Assembly (NCBI GenBank): GCA_023426545.1
Contig: JAFAAN010000119.1
Location: forward strand, 1-14,809
Length of the DNA: 14,809 nucleotides
Source of the DNA: Pseudomonadota bacterium
GTDB taxonomy: Bacteria; Myxococcota; Myxococcia; Myxococcales; Myxococcaceae
Direction of reading: 5' to 3'
Notes under the pieces: generated by a model
Told to the model about the DNA's origin: nothing
What the model saw: the letters and a program-made list of their open reading frames with translations, nothing else
Database searches by the model: none
Translations under genes and position numbers: made by a program
Shown: positions 7,794-14,181 of the stretch, one piece after another
How the letters are laid out: every line of letters begins with the position of its first letter
Position numbering within the stretch: position 1 is the first letter of the stretch

Positions 7794-8483
7794 GTGAGCT
7801 ACACCTATGAGTACCCGAGGCCGGCGCTGACGGTGGACTGCGTCGTCTTCGGTCTGGATGACGAGGACCTGAAGGTGCTGCTCATCCGGCGCGGTGTGGA
7901 GCCCTTCGCCGGACGGTGGGCGCTGCCAGGCGGCTTCGTGCGGATGGACGAGTCGCTCGACGACGCGGCCCGCCGCGAGCTGGAGGAAGAGGCGGGCATC
8001 CGCCCCGGCCACCTGGAGCAGCTCTACACGTTCGGCGCGCCGGGGAGGGACCCGCGCGGGCGCGTCGTCACGGTGGCGTACTTCGCGCTGGTGAAGCTCT
8101 CCGACCACGTGCCCCACGCGGCGACGGACGCGCGAGAGGCGGCGTGGTTCCCCGTCTGGCGCACGCCGAAGCTGGCGTTCGACCATGCGGACGTGCTCGC
8201 CATGGCGCTGCGCCGCCTCAAGGGCAAGGTCCGGTATCAGCCCATCGGCTTCGAGCTGTTGCCGCCCAAGTTCACGCTGACGCAACTTCAGAGGCTCTAC
8301 GAGGTCATCCTGGAGCGCGAGCTCGACAAGCGGAACTTCCGCAAGAAGCTCCTCGCCATGGACCTGCTCGAGGAGCTGGACGAGGTGGAGCAGGACGTCT
8401 CCCACCGCGCCGCGCGGCTCTACCGGTTCGACCACAGGAAGTACAAGCAGCTGGAGAAGACCGGCTTCCACTTCGAGCTCTGA
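7794..8483 (+). CDS. nrtR: NrtR-type regulator: Nudix domain plus winged helix
   Basis: The predicted protein has 229 residues. The start is GTG at 7794, the only in-frame start consistent with the family N-terminus SYTYEYPRPALTVD. A Nudix domain (about 10-145) is followed by a winged-helix region (about 160-200) with FTLTQLQRLYE and LDKRNFRKKLL, a hallmark of NrtR. NrtR proteins repress NAD biosynthesis and salvage genes and release DNA on binding ADP-ribose-type ligands. Many are catalytically dead, yet here the full Nudix box is present (Gly47, Glu53, Arg61-Glu62, Glu65-Glu66, Gly68). ADP-ribose pyrophosphatase activity in the same protein is therefore possible. Its promoter and that of the next gene share an operator-like palindrome. 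Its start has only a weak ribosome site. Confidence 0.9.
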   Translation: MSYTYEYPRPALTVDCVVFGLDDEDLKVLLIRRGVEPFAGRWALPGGFVRMDESLDDAARRELEEEAGIRPGHLEQLYTFGAPGRDPRGRVVTVAYFALVKLSDHVPHAATDAREAAWFPVWRTPKLAFDHADVLAMALRRLKGKVRYQPIGFELLPPKFTLTQLQRLYEVILERELDKRNFRKKLLAMDLLEELDEVEQDVSHRAARLYRFDHRKYKQLEKTGFHFEL

Positions 8484-8520
8484 CCGCGCTCCCCCTGGAC
8501 GGCCGCCGGACCCCATCGCG

Positions 8521-8549
8521 TTGACATGGTGTCTGTCGGACACTATGTT
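8521..8549 (+). promoter_or_regulatory. Nicotinamidase-gene promoter with NrtR-like operator
   Basis: TTGACA (8521-8526), a 17-bp spacer and TATGTT (8544-8549) form a near-consensus housekeeping promoter. The spacer holds GTGTC, TGTCG, GACAC (8529-8543) with an inner perfect TGTCGGACA. It shares CGGACACTATG with the nrtR promoter in the same position relative to the -10. The predicted transcript begins near 8556, leaving a leader of about 127 nt before the ATG at 8683. Confidence 0.7.
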
Positions 8550-8569
8550 GGTGTCGTTGGTACACGAAC
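8547..8569. promoter_or_regulatory. Second inverted repeat at the predicted transcription start
   Basis: GTTGGTGT (8547-8554) and ACACGAAC (8562-8569) pair with one mismatch in eight, around a 7-bp centre. The repeat begins in the -10 box and covers the predicted start of transcription. It may be a second regulator site or a 5' RNA hairpin. The rest of the leader to 8682 shows nothing clear apart from the GGGGGTAGGA ribosome site. Confidence 0.35.
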
Positions 8570-8682
8570 TCGGGCGGGCCGGCGCGCGAGGTGCCGATGC
8601 CCATTCGCGCCGCGAAGGACGTGCGCGGCTGTGGTTCCACCTCGTGGAGCGGGTGCCTCCACGTCAGACAGGGGGTAGGACG

Positions 8683-9727
8683 ATGAGGACGCCAGGGAAG
8701 GAGCTTCCGCTTCCGGGGTTCTACGACGCGGCCCACGCGGGGCAGTACGGGTACGGCCCCGACGCGGGACGGCTCCAGGTGGAGGCGCAGCAATGGCGGG
8801 CGGCGCACGGCGTCACCGCGTCCGCGGCGGATGGTTTCAACCTGCATCTGCTGCTCATCGACGTGCAGAAGGACTTCTGCTTTCCGGAGGGCGCGCTCTT
8901 CGTGGCGGGGCGCGACGGGCGCGGCGCCGTGGACGACAGCCGGCGCATCGCGGAGTTCATCTACCGGAACCTCGGCGCGCTGACGAACGTGACGGCGACG
9001 CTGGACACCCACTTCGCGTACCAGATTTTCTTTCCGTCCTTCTGGGTGGACCAGGACGGCCAGCCGCTGACGCCCTATCGCGAGGTGACGCGCGAGCAGC
9101 TTGAGCGCGGACAGGCGCGGCCCAACCCCGCCATGGCGAAGTGGCTCTGTGGCGGCGACCAGGCGTGGCTGCTCGCGCAGGTGAAGTACTACTGCGAGGA
9201 GCTGGAGCGGTCGGGGAAGTACACGCTGTACCTGTGGCCGCCGCACTGCCTGCTCGGCAGCTGTGGTGCAGGAGGCGCGGCTGTTCCACGCGTTCGCGCG
9301 CGGCGCGCAGTCGTGGGTGGAGCTCAAGGGCGACAACCCGCTGACGGAGAACTACTCGGTGCTGCGCCCGGAGGTGCCGGGGCGGCACGACGGGCCGCCG
9401 CTGGCCCAGCGCAATACGCGGCTTGTCGAGACGCTGCTGAGCGCGGACGCGGTGGTGATTGCGGGGCAGGCCGCGAGCCACTGCGTGAAGAGCACCATCG
9501 ACGACCTGCTCGGGGAGATGGTCGCGAAGGACGCGGCGCTGGCGCGCAAGGTGTACCTGTTGACGGACTGCATGTCGGCGGTGACGGTGCCGGACGGGAA
9601 GGGAGGCTTCGCCGCGGACTTCACGCCGCAAGCAGAGGCCGCGCTGCGGCGCTTCGCGGACGCGGGCATGCATCTGGTGAAGTCCACGGACCCGCTGGCG
9701 AACTGGCCGGACCTGCGCATCGCCTGA
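8683..9727 (+). pseudogene. pncA: Nicotinamidase/isochorismatase-family cysteine hydrolase, frameshifted
   Basis: The 5' part (8683 to about 9261) and the 3' part (about 9263 to 9727) are in different frames, and the 1045-nt span is not a multiple of three. Together they carry a complete nicotinamidase-type active site. The 5' part has catalytic Asp60 (LLIDVQKDF), metal ligands Asp108 and His110 (DTHF) and His188 (WPPHC). The 3' part has Lys in ELKGDNPLTENYSV and the nucleophile in QAASHCVKST. From memory of the family, a short Gly-His-Ala-Leu-Val segment belongs between LLGS and VVQEAR, and it is absent here. A net loss of about 20 bp would explain both facts. The gene would convert nicotinamide to nicotinate in NAD salvage, matching NrtR control. 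As written, translation leaves frame after Ser193. It is a recent pseudogene or an assembly error. Confidence 0.82.
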
Positions 9728-9731
9728 GCTG

Positions 9732-9765
9732 GGCCGGCGAGCGGAGGTGGTAGCGTGCGCCGGCC
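9732..9765 (+). promoter_or_regulatory. Hairpin enclosing the GT4 ribosome-binding site
   Basis: GGCCGGCG (9732-9739) and CGCCGGCC (9758-9765) are perfect 8-bp complements flanking an 18-nt loop that contains the GGAGGTGG ribosome site (9743-9750). The 3' arm touches the ATG at 9766. In RNA this would be a very stable stem. It could modulate translation of the glycosyltransferase or end the upstream transcript. There is no U-tract, so it is not a standard intrinsic terminator. Confidence 0.45.
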
Positions 9766-10959
9766 ATGTCCGACAGCCCGCGTGTCCTCCTGCTCGCTGA
9801 ACGCTTCCCGCCCGACATCGGAGGACTGGCGCGGAGCGGGGCGCGCACCGCGGGCTCGCTGGTGAAGCTGGGGGCCCGGGTGGACGTGCTGGCGTGGACG
9901 CGCACCGCGGCGCCGGGCGCGTTGCAGACGGTGGAGGACGCGGGCGGCGTCTCCCCCTTCGCTCGCGGTGTCACGCTCCACCGGCTGGGGCTGTTCGGCG
10001 GCGTGGACCTGTCCATGCAACACACGCTGGACGTGCTCGGGTACCTGCACGCGAAGCACCGCTATGACCTGGTGTGGGGGCACTACCTGTTCCCGCCCGG
10101 GTTCCTCGCGGTCGCCTTCGCGGAGTCGGTGGGCATCGCCTCCGTCGTCAGCGCCCGGGGCAATGACGTGGACCAGCTCATGTTCCCCCCGGGGGACTTC
10201 GCGCGCCTGCTCTGGACGTTGCAGCGGGCCCGCGTCCTCACGGCTGCCTCCGCGGACCTCGGCCGGAAGATGTGCATGCTCCTGGGCCGGGACGAGGTCG
10301 TCGAGGTCATCCCCAACGCCGTCGACACGGACATCTTCTCACCTGGCCCCGCGGACCCGGCGCTGCGCGCTCGCCTGGGCATCGCGCCCGACGAGGCCGT
10401 CCTCGGCTTCTCCGGCGAGCTCCGCCACAAGAAGGGCCTGCCCTTCCTGCTCTCCGCGCTCACCGAGGTGCGCCGCGCGCGGCCCGCGTGTCTGCTCGTC
10501 ATCGGCGAGGTGCGGCCCCGGGACGCCGAGCACCTGGTCGCCTTCCGCGCCGAGCATCCGGAGGACGCGGCGCGCGTCATCATCTCGGGGGCGCTGGATA
10601 CGCCCGACGCCATTGCCGCGCACCTGCGCCTGTGTGACGTCTACCTCCAGCCCTCGCTCTGGGAGGGAATGCCCAACGCCTTGCTGGAGGCCATGGCCTG
10701 CGCCCGCCCCGTCATCGCCAGCGACGCGGGGGGCATCCCCGAGGCCGTGGACGCCGGGCGCAATGGCTTCATCGTCTCCAAGGCGCTGCTCAACCACCTG
10801 GGACAGGCCTGCCTCGACGTGCTCTCCCTTTCGCCCGAGCAGCGCGCCGCGCTCGGCGCCGCCGCCCGCCAGCGCATCGAGGAGCGCTTTCAGGCCCGCG
10901 CGGAGGCCGAGGTGCTCCGGCGCGTGCTGGCCCGCGCCATTCCAAGCCGTTCCTCGTAG
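9766..10959 (+). CDS. GT4-family glycosyltransferase
   Basis: The predicted protein has 397 residues with a GT-B fold. The N-terminal domain opens with VLLLAERFPPDIGGLARS, a glycine-rich acceptor-side loop typical of GT4. The C-terminal nucleotide-sugar domain has the hinge VIPNAVDTDIF (about 182-192), FSGELRHKKG (215-224) and the E-x7-E motif (Glu300 and Glu308 in EGMPNALLE), then the DAGGIPE loop. These proteins are cytoplasmic or membrane-peripheral and build surface polysaccharides, glycolipids or LPS. Donor and acceptor cannot be named. The start is ATG at 9766, 38 bp after the nicotinamidase-like gene, with its ribosome site inside a hairpin loop. The last 70 bp overlap the end of the convergent glycosyltransferase. 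Confidence 0.94.
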   Translation: MSDSPRVLLLAERFPPDIGGLARSGARTAGSLVKLGARVDVLAWTRTAAPGALQTVEDAGGVSPFARGVTLHRLGLFGGVDLSMQHTLDVLGYLHAKHRYDLVWGHYLFPPGFLAVAFAESVGIASVVSARGNDVDQLMFPPGDFARLLWTLQRARVLTAASADLGRKMCMLLGRDEVVEVIPNAVDTDIFSPGPADPALRARLGIAPDEAVLGFSGELRHKKGLPFLLSALTEVRRARPACLLVIGEVRPRDAEHLVAFRAEHPEDAARVIISGALDTPDAIAAHLRLCDVYLQPSLWEGMPNALLEAMACARPVIASDAGGIPEAVDAGRNGFIVSKALLNHLGQACLDVLSLSPEQRAALGAAARQRIEERFQARAEAEVLRRVLARAIPSRSS

Positions 10960-12128
10960 GCGCGCACCAGCGCCTCGCCGGCGCGGCTCCACGGGAAGTC
11001 GCGCTCCACGCGGGCCCGGGCCTTCGCGCTCAACGCGAGGCCCAGCGCCGGGTCCGCCCACAACGCCTTCACCGCCTCGGCGATGGCCTTCGGAGAGCCC
11101 GGCCGTATCAACATCACCTCGTCCGGCTCGGCCAGCGTGCGCACCACGGGGAGGTGGCTCGCCACCACGGGCGTGCCGGTGGCCATGGCTTCCAGCAGCT
11201 TCAGCGGGCAGCAGCCCTGCACGCAGTTGCGGTCGTTCACGGGCAGGGGCACCAGCACCACGTCGCAGGCATGGTGCAGCGCCGCCAGCTCCGCCTGGGG
11301 CAGCGGCTCCAGCAGCTCCACGGCGCCCTCCATCAGCAGGTCGCCGCAGCGGTCCAGCAGCGCCCGCCGCGCGTGCCTGCGCAGGGGGCCCACCAGTGTC
11401 AGCACCGTGGGCAGGTCCCGGCGCAGCAGCCGGCAGGCCTCGATGGCATGGTGCACGCCCTGCCACGACGTCATCGTCCCGCTGTAGAGCAGGCGCACGG
11501 GGCGCCCGGGCTCCGGGGCCCGCGGCGGCGCGTACCGGAACACCTCCAGGTCCGCGCCGTTCGGAATCACCTTCACCCGCGAGGCGTCCACGCCCCGCGT
11601 CACCAGGTACTCCGCCGTCACCGCGCTGGGCGTCACCACCAGGTCCGCGCGCGACAGGCACACCTCCTCCTGCGCCACCAGCTTGCGCAGGAGCTCGGCG
11701 TCATCCGCCACGTCCGGGTAGTGGTACTTCAGCTCGATGGAGGGCAGCCCGTTCACCTCGAAGACGAGCGCGTCCGTGAGCGCTTCCTTGCGGCACGCGA
11801 CGGGATAGCCCTCGAAGATGGAGCGCACGTGCACCACGGCGGCGCGCGGCCGTCCTCGCCACCACTCCGCGAGGTGCGCGCGGAACGACAGCGCCTGGGC
11901 CACCAGGTCCTTCCCCCGTGATTCCAGCGGGTGAAACGTCACGCCCTCTGCCAGGGCGAGCGGCCCGGCGGGCGCGGCGCCGCTGTCCCGGAGCGCCACC
12001 AGCTCCACGTGTCCGAAGGCCGCGCCCAGCGCTTCCACGAAGGCGCGGATGTGCACCGCGGCGCCCTTGGGGGCGGGGAAGCGGTCGAATGACGCGTAGA
12101 TGATGCCGGTGCCGGGAGCGGGAGACAC
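10890..12128 (-). CDS. GT4-family glycosyltransferase (convergent, GTG start)
   Basis: The predicted protein has 412 residues. GTG at 12128 is the nearest start before the first beta strand (GIIYASFDRFPAPKGAAVH). The longer in-frame extension to 13121 runs antisense through other genes and is spurious. The GT-B hinge is VIPNGADLEVF (188-198), then LLYSGTMTSWQG (214-225) and CCPLKLLEAMATGTPVVAS (306-324). The second Glu of E-x7-E (Glu313) is present, but the first position is Gly305. Three cysteines (302, 306, 307) sit beside it. Cys-Pro-Leu-Lys-Leu-like versions of this loop are common in related GT4 enzymes. The product is probably another surface-glycan transferase. Its 3' end overlaps the neighbouring GT4 by 70 bp, encoding a Ser/Arg/Ala-rich tail (ASTRRSTSASARA). 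Confidence 0.92.
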   Translation of the reverse strand: MSPAPGTGIIYASFDRFPAPKGAAVHIRAFVEALGAAFGHVELVALRDSGAAPAGPLALAEGVTFHPLESRGKDLVAQALSFRAHLAEWWRGRPRAAVVHVRSIFEGYPVACRKEALTDALVFEVNGLPSIELKYHYPDVADDAELLRKLVAQEEVCLSRADLVVTPSAVTAEYLVTRGVDASRVKVIPNGADLEVFRYAPPRAPEPGRPVRLLYSGTMTSWQGVHHAIEACRLLRRDLPTVLTLVGPLRRHARRALLDRCGDLLMEGAVELLEPLPQAELAALHHACDVVLVPLPVNDRNCVQGCCPLKLLEAMATGTPVVASHLPVVRTLAEPDEVMLIRPGSPKAIAEAVKALWADPALGLALSAKARARVERDFPWSRAGEALVRAYEERLGMARASTRRSTSASARA

Positions 12129-12161
12129 GGCCGCGTTGCTACCGCGCCTCGGCCGGGGCGG

Positions 12162-12177
12162 CAAACACGAGGGTTTG
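12162..12177. promoter_or_regulatory. Small inverted repeat in the divergent promoter gap
   Basis: CAAAC (12162-12166) and GTTTG (12173-12177) pair around a 6-bp centre within the 111-bp gap between the divergent GT4 and membrane-protein genes. The right arm overlaps the candidate -35 box TTGACC. This is a possible operator for the divergent pair. The arms are short, so chance is possible. Confidence 0.25.
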
Positions 12178-12203
12178 ACCCCTCCGGCGTGGGCCCATAC
12201 GCT
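12175..12203 (+). promoter_or_regulatory. Candidate promoter of the four-gene envelope operon
   Basis: TTGACC (12175-12180), a 17-bp spacer and TACGCT (12198-12203) fit a housekeeping promoter with a strong -35 and a loose -10. The layout resembles the nrtR promoter of this window. The predicted start near 12210 leaves about 30 nt before the GTG at 12240. Confidence 0.4.
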
Positions 12204-12239
12204 CGCGCCTTTCGTGCCGCCGAGGGGGCGAGACTCACC

Positions 12240-13148
12240 GTGGGCTTCAACCTCGACCGCTTCCGCAGGGAGCGTGTCTACAGATGCAGTGGCCCCATTC
12301 GAGAGTTGAGGGCCGACCTCGACAGGCTCCGCATCCTCGACATCGGCGTGGAGCAGCGGCGGCGGAACTGGGGCCTGGCGGCGCTGCTCTGCCTGGGCGC
12401 CGCCGCCGTGGCCATCCTCATCCAGAGGATGTTCCCCCAGGACGCCAGCATCCTGCGGGTCTCCCTGTCCGCCGCCTCCGCGCTGGTCGCGGGAGCCGCG
12501 GGGGGCTGCGCCATGTTCCTGCGCTTCAAGCGCCTGGACCTGGAGAACCGCCGCTACACGCTGGCCTCCCAGCTCCTCCTGCGGCTGCGCCATGACATCG
12601 GCGCCGACGCGCCGGTGAAGCTGGTGCTCGACCTGACGCCGGTGGATGAGCCGGACAAGCAGAAGGGGAAGCACGTCACGCCGAGCGGCTGGAAGGCGGA
12701 GGACTTCAGCGACCCGTGGCTCACGCTCCAGACGCGGCTGCTGGACGGGACGTACCTGCGCATCGGCATGGTGGAGTGCTTGCAGAAGCGCAGCCGCGTG
12801 CGGCGCACCCAGACGGGCAAGTACAAGTACAAGACCTGCGAGTACAGCTGGGCGTTCATCCAGGTGCAGCTCCGCGTGAAGCCGGAGCGGTACCCGAACT
12901 TGGCGCGGCTCGAACCCCAGGCGCGGCAGGCCCTCCGCCTGCCGGACGGTGTGGCCGTCAAGCGGCTCAAGCTGTCCAAGGACCGCATGGTCCTGCGCAC
13001 CTTCGTGGAGCAGCGCTGGTCCGCGGGCCATGCCGCCGAGGTGGGCGAGGCGGTGGAGGCGCCGCGAGCGGTGGTGATGATGCTGCTGAGCCTTTACCAG
13101 GTGCTCAACTACTCCAAACACCTGCGCAAGCAGGGGCGGGCTTCGTGA
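12240..13148 (+). CDS. Two-TM membrane protein of unknown function
   Basis: The predicted protein has 302 residues. GTG at 12240 is preferred, with GAGGGGG 11 bp upstream. GTG at 12189 would add 17 residues and lie inside the predicted promoter. A basic N-terminal helix (1-43, rich in Arg/Asp/Leu) is followed by two membrane segments (about 44-62 and 71-95) separated by only a few residues, a hairpin topology. The remaining 207 residues form a soluble, charged domain with alternating strands (LVLDLTPVDEPDK, WLTLQTRLLDGTYLRIGMVE, YSWAFIQVQLRVKPERYP). I recognise no family. It is the first gene of the coupled operon, and its TGA overlaps the possible GTG start of the lipoprotein. Confidence 0.82.
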   Translation: MGFNLDRFRRERVYRCSGPIRELRADLDRLRILDIGVEQRRRNWGLAALLCLGAAAVAILIQRMFPQDASILRVSLSAASALVAGAAGGCAMFLRFKRLDLENRRYTLASQLLLRLRHDIGADAPVKLVLDLTPVDEPDKQKGKHVTPSGWKAEDFSDPWLTLQTRLLDGTYLRIGMVECLQKRSRVRRTQTGKYKYKTCEYSWAFIQVQLRVKPERYPNLARLEPQARQALRLPDGVAVKRLKLSKDRMVLRTFVEQRWSAGHAAEVGEAVEAPRAVVMMLLSLYQVLNYSKHLRKQGRAS

Positions 13149-13837
13149 GGATGGGCATGGGCCGCTTCTTCATCGGTTGTTCCCTGGCGGCGCTCCTGAG
13201 CGCCACCGCCTGCACCCGGCCGGGCGAGGCCGAGGCGCAGGCGCCGCGGGAGGCCGCCGCCCCGGCGCGTCCCGCCGCCGCGGACGCGGTGGGGCTTCAG
13301 TCCTCGCTCAAGTTCAAGGAGGACGGTGGCCGCGAGCGCTTCTCCCTCAAGCCCAAGACGGATGGCGCCAAGCTGGTGGACGCGGAGGACCGCGAGCTGG
13401 CGCGCTACAAGTGGAAGGGCGCGTCGCTGAAGGTCTCCGGGCCGGACGACGTGGCGCTGGGCTACGTCGTCGGCTCCGCGGGCGGGGCGCTCACCGTGCG
13501 CGATGGCGAGCAGCGGCACGTGCGCTACACGCTCGCCAGGCAGGGGCCGGGCTGGCGCCTCAACGACATGAAGGGCGCGCTCCTGTACTCCGTGTGGCCC
13601 GAGGATGACGGCGCCCGCATCCAGGACGGCGCGGGGGCGGACGTGGCGCGCGTGAAGGTGCGCGATGGCAAGGTGTCCCTGCGCGACGCGGAGGGCCGCA
13701 CGCTGCTCTCCACGAAGTCGTTGCTCGGGGTGGAGGCCGCCGCGTGCCTCGCCTTCGAGCCGATGGACCTGCCCCTGCGCATGGCGCTCCTCTTCTACCT
13801 CCAGGCGCCGCCGACGACGGAGCCGACCCTGCCATGA
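13145..13837 (+). CDS. Lipoprotein with beta-repeat domain, unknown function
   Basis: The predicted protein is about 230 residues from GTG at 13145, which overlaps the upstream stop as GTGA and has AGGGGCGGG before it. ATG at 13151 or 13157 is also possible, and 13157 has GAGG at ideal spacing. A signal peptide ends at a lipobox-like ATAC (Cys23), then an Ala/Pro/Glu linker (24-50). The rest is built of short beta strands with recurring turns (LVDAEDREL, LTVRDGEQR, IQDGAGADV, SLRDAEGRT). This resembles tubby/LURP-one-like beta-barrel proteins, but that is a guess from pattern only. The family is not recognised. It is translationally coupled on both sides. Confidence 0.82.
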   Translation: MRMGMGRFFIGCSLAALLSATACTRPGEAEAQAPREAAAPARPAAADAVGLQSSLKFKEDGGRERFSLKPKTDGAKLVDAEDRELARYKWKGASLKVSGPDDVALGYVVGSAGGALTVRDGEQRHVRYTLARQGPGWRLNDMKGALLYSVWPEDDGARIQDGAGADVARVKVRDGKVSLRDAEGRTLLSTKSLLGVEAAACLAFEPMDLPLRMALLFYLQAPPTTEPTLP

Positions 13838-14181
13838 GCGCCTTCGTCTGCCAGGAGAACGTGGGCTTCCTGTTCTCACACGCCTGCGGCGGCGCCGCCG
13901 CCATGGCGTGCATGCGGTGCGCGAAGCCGGTCTGTGACAGGCACCTGACCTCCATGGGCATGGAGATGCTCTGCCCGGCGTGTGCCCGGACGCACGCGAG
14001 CGACACGAGCGGCCACGGCGGCTCGAACGAGGACCACCCGAGCTACTACTACGACGACTACGGTTACTACGGTGCCGCCAGCGGCGGCTCCCACGACGTC
14101 AATGACTTCACGGAGGCCGATGGCGAGAGCCTCCGCCGTGAGGACGAAGCCTCCTTCGAGGAGGACATGGGCGGGAGCTGA
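13834..14181 (+). CDS. Small zinc-ribbon/B-box-like protein with Tyr-rich acidic tail
   Basis: The predicted protein has 115 residues and starts at ATG 13834, overlapping the lipoprotein stop as ATGA. The N-terminal half has paired metal ligands: Cys18, Cys26, Cys29 (CMRC), Cys34 and His37 (VCDRH), Cys47 and Cys50 (CPAC), and possibly His54. This is the spacing of a B-box or RING-like double zinc site. The C-terminal half (about 67-115) is low-complexity, with a tyrosine cluster (SYYYDDYGYYG) and then many Asp/Glu, so it is probably disordered. There is no signal peptide, so it should be cytoplasmic. A role as a metal-binding adaptor for the operon is inferred. The specific function is unknown. 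Confidence 0.82.
   Translation: MSAFVCQENVGFLFSHACGGAAAMACMRCAKPVCDRHLTSMGMEMLCPACARTHASDTSGHGGSNEDHPSYYYDDYGYYGAASGGSHDVNDFTEADGESLRREDEASFEEDMGGS

Noticed and set aside
9968..11779. 603-codon plus-strand frame over both GT4 genes
   Set aside because: The translation is Ser/Pro/Arg/Ala repeats with no motif, and it is out of frame with two clear glycosyltransferases.
12129..13121. N-terminal extension of the minus-strand GT4 to 13121
   Set aside because: It lies antisense to the two-TM protein gene and is His/Arg/Gln-rich without domain character. The GT-B fold starts at about 12104.
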